A DNA stretch of 64,000 bases from Clostridia bacterium (GCA_017508975.1 JAFWQU010000007.1:1-64000), one strand, 5' to 3'. Shown: positions 8,230-18,110, numbered from the stretch's first letter. Translations and numbers: made by a program. Notes: generated from the sequence alone by a model not told the origin.

Positions 8230-10077
8230 TTATTCTTTTTTGTTCGGATCGTCCGTGATCCGCAGCCAGGAGAGGAAGCCCTTGGCGGCACGGTCGAGGG
8301 CGCTGCCGAGGGTACTGCTGAGCGTACTGCCCAGGGCGGCCAGCGGGTCGCTCGGGGTCGGCGCCGGGGGTGCCTTGACGGGCTTCTCGGGGGTGGAGGG
8401 TGCGGGTTTCTCAGGGGCAGGGGTGTCGGGCTTCTTCCCCTGGAAGACCGTATGGGGCCAGCCGCGCTCCTGGCAGATGCGGAGGGAAGGGGTGTTCGGC
8501 TGCACCATCAGGCGGACGTTCGGGCTCCCCCGGAAGGCGTCGGGCGCGATTTCGGTCAGGCAGGGCGGAAGCAGGAGGCTTGTCAGGTTCGGACAGTCCG
8601 CGAAGGCCTCCGGACAGATCCGCTTCACCGGCGGCTGAATCAGCACGTGCTTGATCCGCTGACACCCGGCGAAGGCCTTCGGGCCGATGGATACCAGATC
8701 GCGCTCGGCGATGCGCTGGATCAGGAAGATCGTGTCTGTGCTGCGGAACTCGTTGAAGTGGGCCAGTTCCGCCGTCCCGTCCGGGAGCACACGGTAGGTG
8801 AAGGCCTCCTCGCTCTCCGTGAGGGCGACGAGATTCGCCACCTTGGCCTCCTGGCTGTTCGGGTCGTCGGAGGCCATCCTGCAGGGGATGCCGTGCTGTT
8901 TGCAGCAGCGCTCGGCGGCGCTGCCCTTGGGGGCGGTGACGGTCAGGCGGCGGCCGTGGAACTCTGCGTCCGGGACCCCGGTCAGCGCCAGCAGCTTCTC
9001 CTCCTCGGAGCAGTACATCTCGAAAACATGCTCGCCGAAGGATGTGAGACTCATCGGCAGCTCCAGACGGTGCAGCCGGAAGCAGTCCTCAAAGGCGCCG
9101 TCACACAGGTGGGTGACGCCCTCCGGCAGAATCAGGTGGCTCAGCTCCGGGTCGCCCACGAAGGCGCCGGGGCCGATGCGGGTCAGCCGCTTGCCGCCCA
9201 GCTCCTGCGGCAGGACGAAACGCGTGTCGCGGCTCTTCAGGAGCACCAGCGTCATCGTGTTGTCGGAGTTCGTGCGGGCGATCAGAATCCGGCCGTTCTC
9301 CCCGGGGAAAAGCGCGAGGCCGCCCCCCAGCTTGGCGGGAAAGCCCGCGGAGAGGACCAGGCGCTCCAGCCTGCTGCCGGGCTCCGGCGTCAGCTGGAGC
9401 TGATTGCAGCCGAAGAAAGGCGTGGCGCCGGAGAAGCGCAGGCTCTCCGGCAGGCGCACCTCTGTCAGCTTCGCGCAGTCGGCGAAAGCCCGGGCGCCCA
9501 GGCGCAGAAGCCCCTCGTTCAGGGTCGCCCGGGTCAGCTCCGCGCAGCCGCCGAAGGCCAGATCCCCGATCTCGGTCACCCCGCCGGGAATCTCGATCTG
9601 GAAGAGATTTCCGCACTGGGAGAAAGCCTCCCGGGAGATCCGGCGGAGGCTGTTCGGCAGGGTCACGCTCATCAGGCCCTTGCAGTTGGTGAAGGCGTTG
9701 GGTCCGAGCTCCGCCAGCCCTTCGGGCAGCTCGACGCTCATCAGGGAATAGCAGCGGGCGAAGGCGCCCTGGCCGATTTTCCGCAGGCTCGCCGGCAGCT
9801 CCACGCTCACCAGCATCTGGCAGTCCAGAAAGCAGTCCTTGCCGATCTCCCGCAGGCCCTCCGGCAGCACGACGCTATTCATCTGCCGCCGGGCGAAGGC
9901 TTTCTCTTCCAGCGAAAGGACCGGCTTGCCCGCCACCTGCGCGGGCACCTCCACCTGGAAGTCGTCCGAGCTGCAGCTGAGGACCGTCAGGCCGCCGGGG
10001 ACCGGGGCGAAGGTGAGGCCGTCCAGCACGTAGCCCAGCTGTCCGTCCGGCAGGCGCCGCATCTCCATCTCGCTCAT
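8230..10077 (-). CDS. BspA-like leucine-rich repeat protein without signal peptide
   Basis: The 615-residue protein contains tandem LRR_5 repeats of the BspA type (pattern LPEGLREIGKDCFLDCQML and similar) from about residue 60 to 560, which fold as a curved solenoid for protein-protein binding. The tail is proline-rich (PAPEKPAPSTPEKP) and ends in a charged segment. Unlike the other LRR proteins here it has no signal peptide or membrane anchor, so location and ligand are unknown. It overlaps the upstream gene by ATGA, so the two are co-translated. That pairing suggests it acts with the putative toroid enzyme. Confidence 0.8.
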   Translation of the reverse strand: MSEMEMRRLPDGQLGYVLDGLTFAPVPGGLTVLSCSSDDFQVEVPAQVAGKPVLSLEEKAFARRQMNSVVLPEGLREIGKDCFLDCQMLVSVELPASLRKIGQGAFARCYSLMSVELPEGLAELGPNAFTNCKGLMSVTLPNSLRRISREAFSQCGNLFQIEIPGGVTEIGDLAFGGCAELTRATLNEGLLRLGARAFADCAKLTEVRLPESLRFSGATPFFGCNQLQLTPEPGSRLERLVLSAGFPAKLGGGLALFPGENGRILIARTNSDNTMTLVLLKSRDTRFVLPQELGGKRLTRIGPGAFVGDPELSHLILPEGVTHLCDGAFEDCFRLHRLELPMSLTSFGEHVFEMYCSEEEKLLALTGVPDAEFHGRRLTVTAPKGSAAERCCKQHGIPCRMASDDPNSQEAKVANLVALTESEEAFTYRVLPDGTAELAHFNEFRSTDTIFLIQRIAERDLVSIGPKAFAGCQRIKHVLIQPPVKRICPEAFADCPNLTSLLLPPCLTEIAPDAFRGSPNVRLMVQPNTPSLRICQERGWPHTVFQGKKPDTPAPEKPAPSTPEKPVKAPPAPTPSDPLAALGSTLSSTLGSALDRAAKGFLSWLRITDDPNKKE

Positions 10078-11723
10078 GATTGTTCCTCCAGTTCCAGTTC
10101 CAGCCGCCGCTCGCTCCCGTCCGCGGGCAGCGGCGCATTCAGGCGCAGGGTGCCGGGCGCGGGGACGGACGGGGTCAGCGTCAGATCGCTCCGCACGCGC
10201 ACGGTCAGCCCGGGCAGCTCCCAGCGCTCCGGCGTAAGGACGGAATCCTCGATCCCGGGGCCCTGCAGCTCGAGATAGAAGGTCACCGCCTGCTGCGCGG
10301 CATTGCGGATCCGGAGCGAGGCGCGGTTTTCCGACGCCTCGCCGTCAAAGAAGACCGTGTGCAGGTGACATTCGCGGCCGTCCGGAAGGCAGCGCCCGGT
10401 GCGCAGGGTGCCCAGCGCCTCGCCGCAGCGCCAGAAAACCACCAGCGGCCGCAGTTGGTGGCTGGGATTCTCGCTGCCGGAGAGCGCGCCGATCATCCGG
10501 TCGGGGCGGATCCACGCCGTGGCGGTGCACAGCGCGTTCCGGTGCGCGGGGTCTCCGCGCTCGCTGAGCTCCCGGAAGCTGTGCCGCACGCTGCGCGCCG
10601 GACCCGGGGTCAGCATCCGCTCCGCTGCGTCCGCCGGGATATGCACGTTGCCCAGCACCAGCAGCGGATTGTTCGTGCTCTCGATCGAGAAGGGGTGCCA
10701 GGGGAAGCGCTCCGCCCCCAGGCCCAGATACAGCAGGTCGTAGAAGCAGGTGTGGATGGCCATCTCCAGCTCGTAGGCGCGGGAGTAGGGGCCGGAGAAA
10801 TTGCGCATGGCGGGATTGTAGAACTCCGCCATGTCGCGCCAGATGCCGGCCTCCAGCTCGTCCGCCGCCGCGCGCAGTTCCGGCTGCTTGCCGTAGCGGC
10901 GCCAGAAGCCCAGCATCGACAGATCGACTCCGCAGTAGGTGGGGGAGTTGAACTCCGCCACAGCGTGGTATTCCCGGTACTCCGCGAGGAAGCGCTCGGC
11001 CTCCCGCAGGGCCATCCGCTGCCACTCCGGCTCGTTCAGGCGCGCGCCGAACCAGTCCAGCAGGAAGATCAGAATGGTCCGGATGTTCGTGTTCAGCGGC
11101 GTGAAGTCCGACTCGCTGCGGGCGATGGCGCCCTCCATCAGCGCGTGGGCACTCTTTTCGATGGCATGAATCAGGTCCGCCGGGAGCAGTCCGGAGAAGT
11201 GCTCCAGCAGCATCGCGAACGGCAGCCCGACGAACTCCCGCGCGTTGGGCTCGTAGGTGTCCCAGGCCACGGGCACGGTGTCGCACAGCGCGCGCTGCAG
11301 CAGGCGCTCTGTCTCCGCCCGCCGGGGATCGTCCGCCAGGAGCTCCCCGAAGCGCGCCGTGATCCGCTCCCAGGCAAGGTCCGCCTGGTAGCGCGCCCGC
11401 AGCGTGACCTCCCGCCAGGGTACCGGCATTTTCGGCGGCTGCGGGTCGCCCGGGTGCCGGAAACAGCCGTGCCAGACCTCGTCCGGGTCGATCATCTGCA
11501 GCGCCAGCACCTCTCGGCAGACGCGCTCCGCCGTCGCCGCGCCCGCCGCGCCGTCGCGGATCAGCAGGCCCAGCGCGTAATAAAGCGACTCGCGCAGGGC
11601 CCAGTGCGTTTTCCCGTCCCAGGTGACGCCCACCAGACCGCGCTCCGGGTCATATGCCGGCGAGAGCTTCTCCAGCGCCTCCCGCACCAGCACCCGCGCC
11701 TCCGGGGCTAATTTTTCCCACAT
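10074..11723 (-). CDS. Uncharacterised protein, probable alpha/alpha toroid enzyme
   Basis: The product has about 549 residues and I do not recognise a named family with certainty. It is rich in helices and aromatic motifs such as FNSPTYCGVDLSMLGFWRRY and NFSGPYSRAYELEM, of the kind seen in alpha/alpha-barrel sugar-active proteins, followed by a beta-rich C-terminal third. No signal peptide is visible. The start at 11723 (ATGTGG) is chosen because GGAGGG lies seven bases upstream; the longer start at 11747 has none. A promoter lies at 11904-11932 with repeat copy C in the untranslated leader. It is translationally coupled to the LRR gene downstream. Confidence 0.6.
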   Translation of the reverse strand: MWEKLAPEARVLVREALEKLSPAYDPERGLVGVTWDGKTHWALRESLYYALGLLIRDGAAGAATAERVCREVLALQMIDPDEVWHGCFRHPGDPQPPKMPVPWREVTLRARYQADLAWERITARFGELLADDPRRAETERLLQRALCDTVPVAWDTYEPNAREFVGLPFAMLLEHFSGLLPADLIHAIEKSAHALMEGAIARSESDFTPLNTNIRTILIFLLDWFGARLNEPEWQRMALREAERFLAEYREYHAVAEFNSPTYCGVDLSMLGFWRRYGKQPELRAAADELEAGIWRDMAEFYNPAMRNFSGPYSRAYELEMAIHTCFYDLLYLGLGAERFPWHPFSIESTNNPLLVLGNVHIPADAAERMLTPGPARSVRHSFRELSERGDPAHRNALCTATAWIRPDRMIGALSGSENPSHQLRPLVVFWRCGEALGTLRTGRCLPDGRECHLHTVFFDGEASENRASLRIRNAAQQAVTFYLELQGPGIEDSVLTPERWELPGLTVRVRSDLTLTPSVPAPGTLRLNAPLPADGSERRLELELEEQS

Positions 11724-11750
11724 ACGATAGCCCTCCAGAACCTTCATGTC

Positions 11751-11889
11751 ATACTAATCTCAGTTTAGAATGCTTATTGTTGACAGTGAGATTTCGCGGC
11801 CTGCGGGCCGCGACCAGGGCTTTCCGATCGCCCTGGACCTTCGGATACATGCTGTTGTTTGATTTGCAGCTTTTACTTGAGAGCAGTAT
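11751..11889 (+). repeat. Interspersed palindromic element, copy C
   Basis: Intact short-form copy with termini ATACTAATCTCAG and TTGAGAGCAGTAT. The hairpin is the extended version CGCGGCC-TGCG-GGCCGCG. It sits between a minus-strand promoter and the gene at 10074-11723, so it is transcribed in the antisense orientation as part of a 5' leader. Confidence 0.85.
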
Positions 11890-11903
11890 CAGCATCCGGT
11901 CCC

Positions 11904-11932
11904 ATTATAGAATGGAGAAAAAGAAATGACAA
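11904..11932 (-). promoter_or_regulatory. Promoter of the toroid-LRR operon
   Basis: On the minus strand TTGTCA (11927-11932) and a perfect TATAAT (11904-11909) are separated by 17 bp. Transcription would pass through repeat copy C before reaching the start codon at 11723. Confidence 0.65.
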
Positions 11933-11955
11933 GCGGGGAACAAAGCAGGCATCTC

Positions 11956-13938
11956 TTACTGCCAGGACACGAAGAAACGCTGCACGGCCGCCAGCTGCCC
12001 GGATTCGTCAAAGACGACGAAGGCGTTGTCGATATTCAAATCGCCGTTTTCCGCGGCGGTTACCAGTTCCGAACGGGAGCGGACGAGGGGAAGCGCCAGA
12101 CTGTCCCCCGTCTCATCGCTCGTGTAGTCCAGAAACAGCAGGTGGTCTGTGACGGGACACTCGATCACGGTCAGCGTGTTATAGGTTGGGCGTCCGTAGC
12201 GGTCGGGCATGTAGTTTCCCCAGGCGTCCTGATGCAGATAGACTGAGCCCGGGGCATGCTCGAAACTGCCGCGGTTGATCACCAGATACTCGTCCTCCTC
12301 ATGCCATTCGAGAGACCGGATTTCAATCTCCTCCCCGCCGGTGAAGACCGCGTCGCCGATTTCAAGCGCCAGGACTTCCTCCTCCGCGAAAACCTCAGGC
12401 ACGGTGAGCTCCACCGTCAGCGTACTGCGATCTTCGTTGCAGCGGAGGATCCGCGCGTAGCACGAGATGCCGGCAAGATGCTTTGGATTGACAGGCGAGG
12501 CCATGGCGGTGATGACAGTCCCGGGGATGTTTTCCGTATTCTCCTGCGGCTGACGAACCGTGAAGAAATCCGCCCGGGACCCGGACCACATGTCCTTGAC
12601 CGTGATCCCCCTGGAGAGGGCGGCGTAGAAGGACCGAAGGGCGGCCGGGTCCATGCGGACCGTCGTCAGAAGCGGGGTGTCCTTGAACAGAATGCCCAGA
12701 CCCCGGTAGGCGGCCGACTGATTGCCGAATTCGTAATAGATCCCGTTCCCCGCGCCTTCCCAGGCGTCGTTCGTGAGCGCGTCAAAGGTCCAGCCGGAGA
12801 GGTCGATCGTGGTGAGCTTGGTCGCGCGGAAGGCCTCCCCGGCGACTTTGAGGCTGCTGGTGTCCCAGCCGGAGAGATCCAGCGTCCCGTGGTCGCCGAC
12901 GAAGGAGGAGGCTCCGTTGAGCCAGCCGCCGATGTCGATCAGACTGGCGGTGTTCCAGTGGGAGACGTCGCCGAGGGTGGTCAGCGCGTACGCGTCGTCG
13001 AACATGTCGTACATCGTTCGCACGTTCTGGACGTTCCAGCCGGAGAGATCCAGGGATTCCAGCTTGCGGTTGTCCGAGAACATGTGGTTGAACGACAGGA
13101 CGCTGGAGACGTCCCAGCCCGCGATGTCGTAGTGGGTCATCTGCCCCGCGCCGTAGAACATGGCGGTCATGTCCTTCACCTGGGAGACGTCCCACCGGTC
13201 CAGCCCGATGATCTCCCGCAGCTGCCCGTTTCCCGCGTAGTTCTCGCCGACGGAGAACATGCTCTGCATGTTGAACACATGGCTTGTATCCCAGTTGGAG
13301 ACGTCGATCGTGGTGAGAGAGGAGGCCAGCTGAAAGAAACCCACCATGACCGTTGCGCTGGAGGTATCCCAGCCGGCGAGCGGGGAGCCGTCCGTCAGCC
13401 CGCACTGGAAGAAGGTGTAGGCGAACAGCTCCACATGGCTTGTGTCCCAGCCGGCGAGCGGGCTGATGTCCTGCAGGGCGGGGGTTTTGCGGAAGGTGAA
13501 GAGCAGACTCGTACAATCGGACAAGTCCCATTCGGCCAGCCCGGAGATGTCGGAGAGGCTTGTCAGAAAGGCGAAGGCGCCGTACAGGTCTCTCGCCGCG
13601 ATGCGGCCGGCCTCCGTGTAGAAATACAGGATGCCGGCGTCGTCGGTGTTGTCGAAGAAAAGATAGACCGGGAACGCCGAATCCTCCGCCGAGACGGTGT
13701 TCGTCTCCGTGGCGGCGAAGTCCGGCGGCAGCGCGTCGGCGGTTCGGATGGCCCTGATCAGGGTGTCCGTGTCGTCCAGGGTCTTCGCCGTCCCCGCCGC
13801 GACGCTTTTCATCCGCTCGTTGAGGGTAATCCCGGCGACCAGCTGCGCCGGCTGCTCCGCGGGCGCCTCCGCGGAACCGGCGGTCAGGAGAACGGCCAGA
13901 AGCAGCAGGAGAAGGGTGCAGCACAGGGTTTTGCTCAT
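11956..13938 (-). CDS. Secreted BspA-like surface protein (DUF285 repeats)
   Basis: The 660-residue precursor has an N-terminal signal peptide (hydrophobic LLLLLLAVLLTAG followed by AEA). Next is a long array of DUF285 repeats of the form WDTSxVxxMxxMF, from about residue 140 to 430, then a beta-rich C-terminal region. DUF285 proteins are surface or secreted solenoids, often found in gut and oral Firmicutes. No LPXTG or other sorting signal is seen at the end (FFVSWQ). It overlaps the GDPD gene upstream by ATGA, making it the last gene of the transporter operon. Confidence 0.82.
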   Translation of the reverse strand: MSKTLCCTLLLLLLAVLLTAGSAEAPAEQPAQLVAGITLNERMKSVAAGTAKTLDDTDTLIRAIRTADALPPDFAATETNTVSAEDSAFPVYLFFDNTDDAGILYFYTEAGRIAARDLYGAFAFLTSLSDISGLAEWDLSDCTSLLFTFRKTPALQDISPLAGWDTSHVELFAYTFFQCGLTDGSPLAGWDTSSATVMVGFFQLASSLTTIDVSNWDTSHVFNMQSMFSVGENYAGNGQLREIIGLDRWDVSQVKDMTAMFYGAGQMTHYDIAGWDVSSVLSFNHMFSDNRKLESLDLSGWNVQNVRTMYDMFDDAYALTTLGDVSHWNTASLIDIGGWLNGASSFVGDHGTLDLSGWDTSSLKVAGEAFRATKLTTIDLSGWTFDALTNDAWEGAGNGIYYEFGNQSAAYRGLGILFKDTPLLTTVRMDPAALRSFYAALSRGITVKDMWSGSRADFFTVRQPQENTENIPGTVITAMASPVNPKHLAGISCYARILRCNEDRSTLTVELTVPEVFAEEEVLALEIGDAVFTGGEEIEIRSLEWHEEDEYLVINRGSFEHAPGSVYLHQDAWGNYMPDRYGRPTYNTLTVIECPVTDHLLFLDYTSDETGDSLALPLVRSRSELVTAAENGDLNIDNAFVVFDESGQLAAVQRFFVSWQ

Positions 13939-14696
13939 AGGTTCTTCCCTTTCTGGTAGCGAATCGGCGGCGCGCAGTGCTCAAAGATGACGCTGTCGTT
14001 GTCCTTCGCGTCCCGCTCCGCGTCGCGGGAGGTCCAGCCGATCAGCAGGACGCCCTTTCCGCGCTTGCGCAGCACCCGCGCGGGGCGGGGACCGATCCGG
14101 TAGGCGATGAAATCCGGCCGGTTCAGGAACGAGAGGCGGCAGCCGGCCAGCAGCCAGGCCGCCGGGCCGGGGAGCAGCCCGCCGTAGTCCTTCTCAGGTT
14201 GCGCGAGCTGTCCGCGGATGATCTCCGGGGCGTTCTTCCGGAACCAGTACACGATCCGCGGGTCGAAGGACTCGATGCAGTACACGCCAGGATAGCCGCG
14301 CAGGAGCTCCCGGGTTTTTTCGCAGAGCTCCGCGTTGCGCCCGCCGGTCTTCAGCTCGACGATGAGCGGCCCAGCGCCCTCCCGCAGAACGGCGAGGACC
14401 TCCGTGAACAGCGGGATTGTCTCCTCCGTCTTCAGCAGGCGCAGCTTCCGCAGCTCCGCGAGGGAGCGGTCCGCGACCTTGCCGGAGACGCCGCAGACCC
14501 GGTCCAGGGTATCGTCGTGGAAGACGACCACCTGGCCGTCGGAGGACAGCTGCACGTCCAGCTCCACGCCGTAGCCCCGCGCGGCCGCGGCCCGGAACGC
14601 GGGGAGGGAGTTCTCCGGAATGCCCTGTTCATTGTCGTGCAGGCCCCGGTGGGCATAGAAGATCCCGGTGAAATCCGATCGCTGATACACACCCAT
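13935..14696 (-). CDS. Glycerophosphodiester phosphodiesterase
   Basis: GDPD enzymes hydrolyse deacylated phospholipid diesters to glycerol-3-phosphate and an alcohol. The 253-residue product has the catalytic signatures AHRG near residue 15, PENSLPAF, the metal-binding ELDVQLSSDG, and FHDDTLDR. There is no signal peptide, so it acts inside the cell. It lies one base after the MFS transporter stop and overlaps the DUF285 gene. The pairing suggests the transporter may import glycerophosphodiesters or a related substrate; this is inference. Confidence 0.88.
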   Translation of the reverse strand: MGVYQRSDFTGIFYAHRGLHDNEQGIPENSLPAFRAAAARGYGVELDVQLSSDGQVVVFHDDTLDRVCGVSGKVADRSLAELRKLRLLKTEETIPLFTEVLAVLREGAGPLIVELKTGGRNAELCEKTRELLRGYPGVYCIESFDPRIVYWFRKNAPEIIRGQLAQPEKDYGGLLPGPAAWLLAGCRLSFLNRPDFIAYRIGPRPARVLRKRGKGVLLIGWTSRDAERDAKDNDSVIFEHCAPPIRYQKGKNL

Positions 14697-14697
14697 C

Positions 14698-16086
14698 TCA
14701 GTTCCCCCCGGCCGCTTTCTGAATCCGGATGTTCCTGACCCGGAGGATGAACACCGCCGCGCTGCACAGGATCAGGACGGAGGCGTAGACGGGGAGCACG
14801 CCCCAGGCGCCGGACTTCATGAAGATCAGGCCCAGCAGCACCGGCGTGATGGTCTGCGCGGACATGCTGGCTGCGTAGTAGTAGCCGGTGAACCGGCCGA
14901 TCTTCTTGGAGGTGCACAGCTCCACCACCATAGGGAAGGAGCAGTTGTGGACCAGGGCCATGCCGAAGCCCTTCAGCGCCCACACGGCATAGAGCGCAGA
15001 CGGGAAGGAAAACTCGCCGTTCGCGCCGACGACCCTGCCGGTCGGGCGCACGAAAACCATGACCAGGAGCGCCAGGAAGGAGATCAGCAGGCCGGAGGCG
15101 ATCGTCCATTTCCGGCCGATCCGGTCGGCGATCATGCCCGCGGCGACGAAGCCCACCGCGGAGGCGAGCCCGCCGCCCAGGGTCAGGATCATGGTCGCCC
15201 CGGAGGAGGCGTTCAGGTAGTAGATCACGTAGTTGCCGATGTAGGTGCCGATGGCGTTGTCCGCCATGAACCAGAGGAATTCGGCGGCGAGGATCGCCAG
15301 CAGCATCCGCCGGTTTGCCGGGGACATGGGGCCCTCGTCCGAAGCGGGGTTCTCGATGGCCGCGAGGCGCTCACCCTCCGCCATCTCCTCCTTCATCTCC
15401 TCGGCGATTTTGTTCTCCTTGATCGTGAAGAACAGGACCAGCGCGGAGATCACCATCAGCAGCGACGCGATGATGAAGGGGAGCTCGATGATCCACATTT
15501 TCTGGCTCCGGTCGGTCACGTTGATGTAATCGCTCAGCTTGAGGAAGAGCCCGAGAATCGTCGCGAAGCCTCCGCCCAGGTAGCCCATGATGTTGATGAT
15601 GCCGTTGGCTTTGGCCCGCAGGGGCTTGGGCGTGATGTCGGGCATCAGAGACACGGCGGGGTTGCGGTACATCATCATGAAGATCAGCACCACGCCCATC
15701 ATGATGATCATGCCGGCGACGCTGCCCCGGTGGAAGAACAGCGGAATGAACGGAAACGCCACGGCGGAGACGAAGGTCCCGACGAGAATATAGGGCATCC
15801 GCTTGCCGATGGGCGTCCGGGTCCGGTCGGACAGGCTGCCGAAGAACGGGAGCAGAATCAGCGCCGCGAGATTGTCGCAGGCCATGATGATGCCCACGAG
15901 CCACTGCACGTTCAGGATGTTCTCCGGCGCGCTGGCCTTCAGCTCCGCCGACGTCATCCCGTACATCCGGTGGGCAAACAGGTCCGTCAGGAACGTCGGG
16001 CACCAGGAGTCATACACCTGCCACAGCAGCAGGATCCCAAAGAAGGCAAATCCGATCTGGCAGGTTCGTTTCACGTTCAGTTTCAT
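14698..16086 (-). CDS. MFS transporter, glycoside-pentoside-hexuronide (GPH)-like
   Basis: A 12-helix transporter of about 462 residues. The loop SLSDRTRTPIGKRMPYI after helix 2 is typical of the GPH:cation symporter group, which usually carries sugars or glycosides with a cation. The start at 16086 (MKLNVKRT) is favoured by AAAGGA upstream; 16095 is an alternative that would overlap that site. It heads the operon with the GDPD and DUF285 genes. The substrate is unknown; the neighbouring phosphodiesterase hints at a glycerol-linked compound. Confidence 0.82.
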   Translation of the reverse strand: MKLNVKRTCQIGFAFFGILLLWQVYDSWCPTFLTDLFAHRMYGMTSAELKASAPENILNVQWLVGIIMACDNLAALILLPFFGSLSDRTRTPIGKRMPYILVGTFVSAVAFPFIPLFFHRGSVAGMIIMMGVVLIFMMMYRNPAVSLMPDITPKPLRAKANGIINIMGYLGGGFATILGLFLKLSDYINVTDRSQKMWIIELPFIIASLLMVISALVLFFTIKENKIAEEMKEEMAEGERLAAIENPASDEGPMSPANRRMLLAILAAEFLWFMADNAIGTYIGNYVIYYLNASSGATMILTLGGGLASAVGFVAAGMIADRIGRKWTIASGLLISFLALLVMVFVRPTGRVVGANGEFSFPSALYAVWALKGFGMALVHNCSFPMVVELCTSKKIGRFTGYYYAASMSAQTITPVLLGLIFMKSGAWGVLPVYASVLILCSAAVFILRVRNIRIQKAAGGN

Positions 16087-16214
16087 GGAGGTCATTTCCT
16101 TTCAGAGAAGAAAATCATCAAAATGGGCAGGGTCTTGGATCCGTCGGTCCCAATCTCTCAAAAACGGTCAAACCGTATTCCAACTGAAATATCGACATGT
16201 CCAAAAAGGCGCAT

Positions 16215-16265
16215 CCGAAGGTCCAGGGCGATCGGAAAGCCCTGGTCGCGCCCGCAGGCGCGAAA
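16215..16265 (-). repeat. Interspersed palindromic element, copy D (core remnant)
   Basis: Only the central part is retained, on the minus strand: the CCAGGGC/GCCCTGG stem and the CGCGCC/GGCGCG hairpin. Both terminal repeats are lost. It lies in the gap between fucI and the MFS gene. Confidence 0.75.
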
Positions 16266-16304
16266 CCTTTTGTTCAAATCCCGGATTTTGGGAAAATACG
16301 ATCT

Positions 16305-18065
16305 TTACACCTTCCCATACAAGGGCCCGTAGTGCTTGCAGGCGGCGAAGTCGGCGGCCTGGGTGTCCTGGGTGCCGAAGGCGGCCCAGGCGTGAGGGCG
16401 GAAGATCTTCTCCGCGGGGACGTTGTGCATGGCGACGGGGATGCGCAGCATCGAGGCGAGGGTGATCAGCTCCGTGCCGACGTGGCCGTAGACGGTGACG
16501 CCATGGTTGGCGCCCCAGTTCGCCATCACGCTGTAGACGTCGCGGAACGCGCCCTCGCCGGTCAGCCGCGGGGCGAACCAGGTGGTGGGCCAGGTCGGGT
16601 CCGTCCGCCGGTCCAGCTTCTCATGCACCTCGTCCGGCAGCAGCACCGTCTGCCCCTCCGCCAGCTGCATCACCAGGCCGACGCCCTCGACGATGTTCAG
16701 CCGCAGCATCGTGACAGGCATCTCCGCGCCGGTGCGGAAGTGGCTGGAGAAGCCGCCGCCGCGGAAATACTGGTAGTTGGCGCGGCACCAGTCGGTGGCG
16801 GCCAGGCAGGCGTCGATGTCCTGCGCGCTCATCTCCCAGAAGGGCTTCATCCGGCCTCCGGCGGCGCCGGTGCCGTCCAGCGCGGTGGCGCCGGAGTTGA
16901 TCAGGTGGATGAACCCGCCTTCGGGCCGCCAGCCGGTCACGCGCTCCACCGCATCCGGGCTCCAGTAGGTGCGCACGTCGTGGAAGCAGGGGGCCGTCTG
17001 CGCGACGAGCGTGCCCAGCAGCATGCTCAGGCCGTTGAGCGTGTCGTTCTCGGTGGCGAAGGCGGTGGGCTGCTTGGGGCCGTTCCAGTCGAAGGTGGAG
17101 GCCATGATCGCCTCGGTGAAGTCGCCGTTGGGCAGCCAGTCGGTCCACTGCCGCTGGCCCTGGAAGCCGCCGGCCACCGCGTTCTTGCCCAGCGCCTCCT
17201 CGTGCCATCCCAGCTCGTCCAGCTTCGGGTTGCCGAAGAGGATGTCCCGGACGATGCAGGTCAGCTTCGCGATAAACACCCAGTCCTGGTCCGGCGGGAC
17301 GACCTTGCTGCGGGTCACGATGGCCGGAAGGTCCTTGCCCGCGTTGCAGTCGAAGCCCTCGCGGCATTTCTCATGGATCCAGGCGAGGGCCTTTTTCACC
17401 TCGTCCGGATCATAGATCTCCAGGGTCATCCGGCGCAGGAGCTCGGTCATGTCCACCCACTCGGCGCGGATGCCGAGGTATTTCTGCATCACCTGCGTGT
17501 CGCAGAAGGCGCCCATGATGCCCATGGCGACGCCGCCGATGTTCACGTAGGCCTTGCTGCGCATCCAGCCCACGGCCACCGCGCAGCGCGTGAAGAGCAG
17601 CAGCTTCTCCCGCACGTCCTCCGGGACCGAGCGGTCGTCCAGGTCCTGCACGTCATGTCCGTAGATCGAGAAGGCGGGCAGCCCTTTCTGCGCATAGGCG
17701 GCGAGCACCGCGGCCAGGTACACCGCGCCGGGGCGCTCCGTGCCGTTGAAGCCCCACACGGCTTTCAAGGTCGTGGGGTTCATGTCAAAAGTCTCCATGC
17801 CGTAGCACCAGCAGGGGGTGACGGTCAGCGTCGCCACCACGTTCTGCGTGGAGAAGAACTCCTCGCAGCGCGCCGCCTCCGCGCCGCCGCCGATCGTGCA
17901 CGGCGAGATGACCGCCTGCACCGGCGTGCCGTCCGGGTAGCGCAAAGTCTCGATCAGGGCTTTCGCGGCCTGCGCCAGGCCCAGGGTCTGTTCCTCAAGT
18001 CCCTCGCGGATGCCGCCCCAGCGGCCGTCGATGGTGGGCCGGATGCCGATTTTCGGATATAGCAT
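16305..18065 (-). CDS. fucI: L-fucose isomerase
   Basis: FucI converts L-fucose to L-fuculose (also D-arabinose to D-ribulose) using manganese, the first intracellular step of fucose use. The product has 586 residues, close to the roughly 590 of known enzymes. It begins MLYPKIGIRPTIDGR and contains family motifs such as SPCTIGGGAEAARC and KAVWGFNGTERPGAVYL. The start has AGGAGGAGA upstream and a promoter at 18111-18139. No fuculokinase or aldolase is adjacent, so the rest of the pathway lies elsewhere. Host mucin or plant fucose is a plausible source. Confidence 0.93.
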   Translation of the reverse strand: MLYPKIGIRPTIDGRWGGIREGLEEQTLGLAQAAKALIETLRYPDGTPVQAVISPCTIGGGAEAARCEEFFSTQNVVATLTVTPCWCYGMETFDMNPTTLKAVWGFNGTERPGAVYLAAVLAAYAQKGLPAFSIYGHDVQDLDDRSVPEDVREKLLLFTRCAVAVGWMRSKAYVNIGGVAMGIMGAFCDTQVMQKYLGIRAEWVDMTELLRRMTLEIYDPDEVKKALAWIHEKCREGFDCNAGKDLPAIVTRSKVVPPDQDWVFIAKLTCIVRDILFGNPKLDELGWHEEALGKNAVAGGFQGQRQWTDWLPNGDFTEAIMASTFDWNGPKQPTAFATENDTLNGLSMLLGTLVAQTAPCFHDVRTYWSPDAVERVTGWRPEGGFIHLINSGATALDGTGAAGGRMKPFWEMSAQDIDACLAATDWCRANYQYFRGGGFSSHFRTGAEMPVTMLRLNIVEGVGLVMQLAEGQTVLLPDEVHEKLDRRTDPTWPTTWFAPRLTGEGAFRDVYSVMANWGANHGVTVYGHVGTELITLASMLRIPVAMHNVPAEKIFRPHAWAAFGTQDTQAADFAACKHYGPLYGKV

Positions 18066-18110
18066 AGATGTCTCCTCCTGTCCGGTGATGTTTTGAATCC
18101 GTCTGCTCCG

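Noticed and set aside
16197..18062. 621-codon plus-strand frame opposite fucI
   Set aside because: Begins inside repeat remnant D and reads the complement of fucI.
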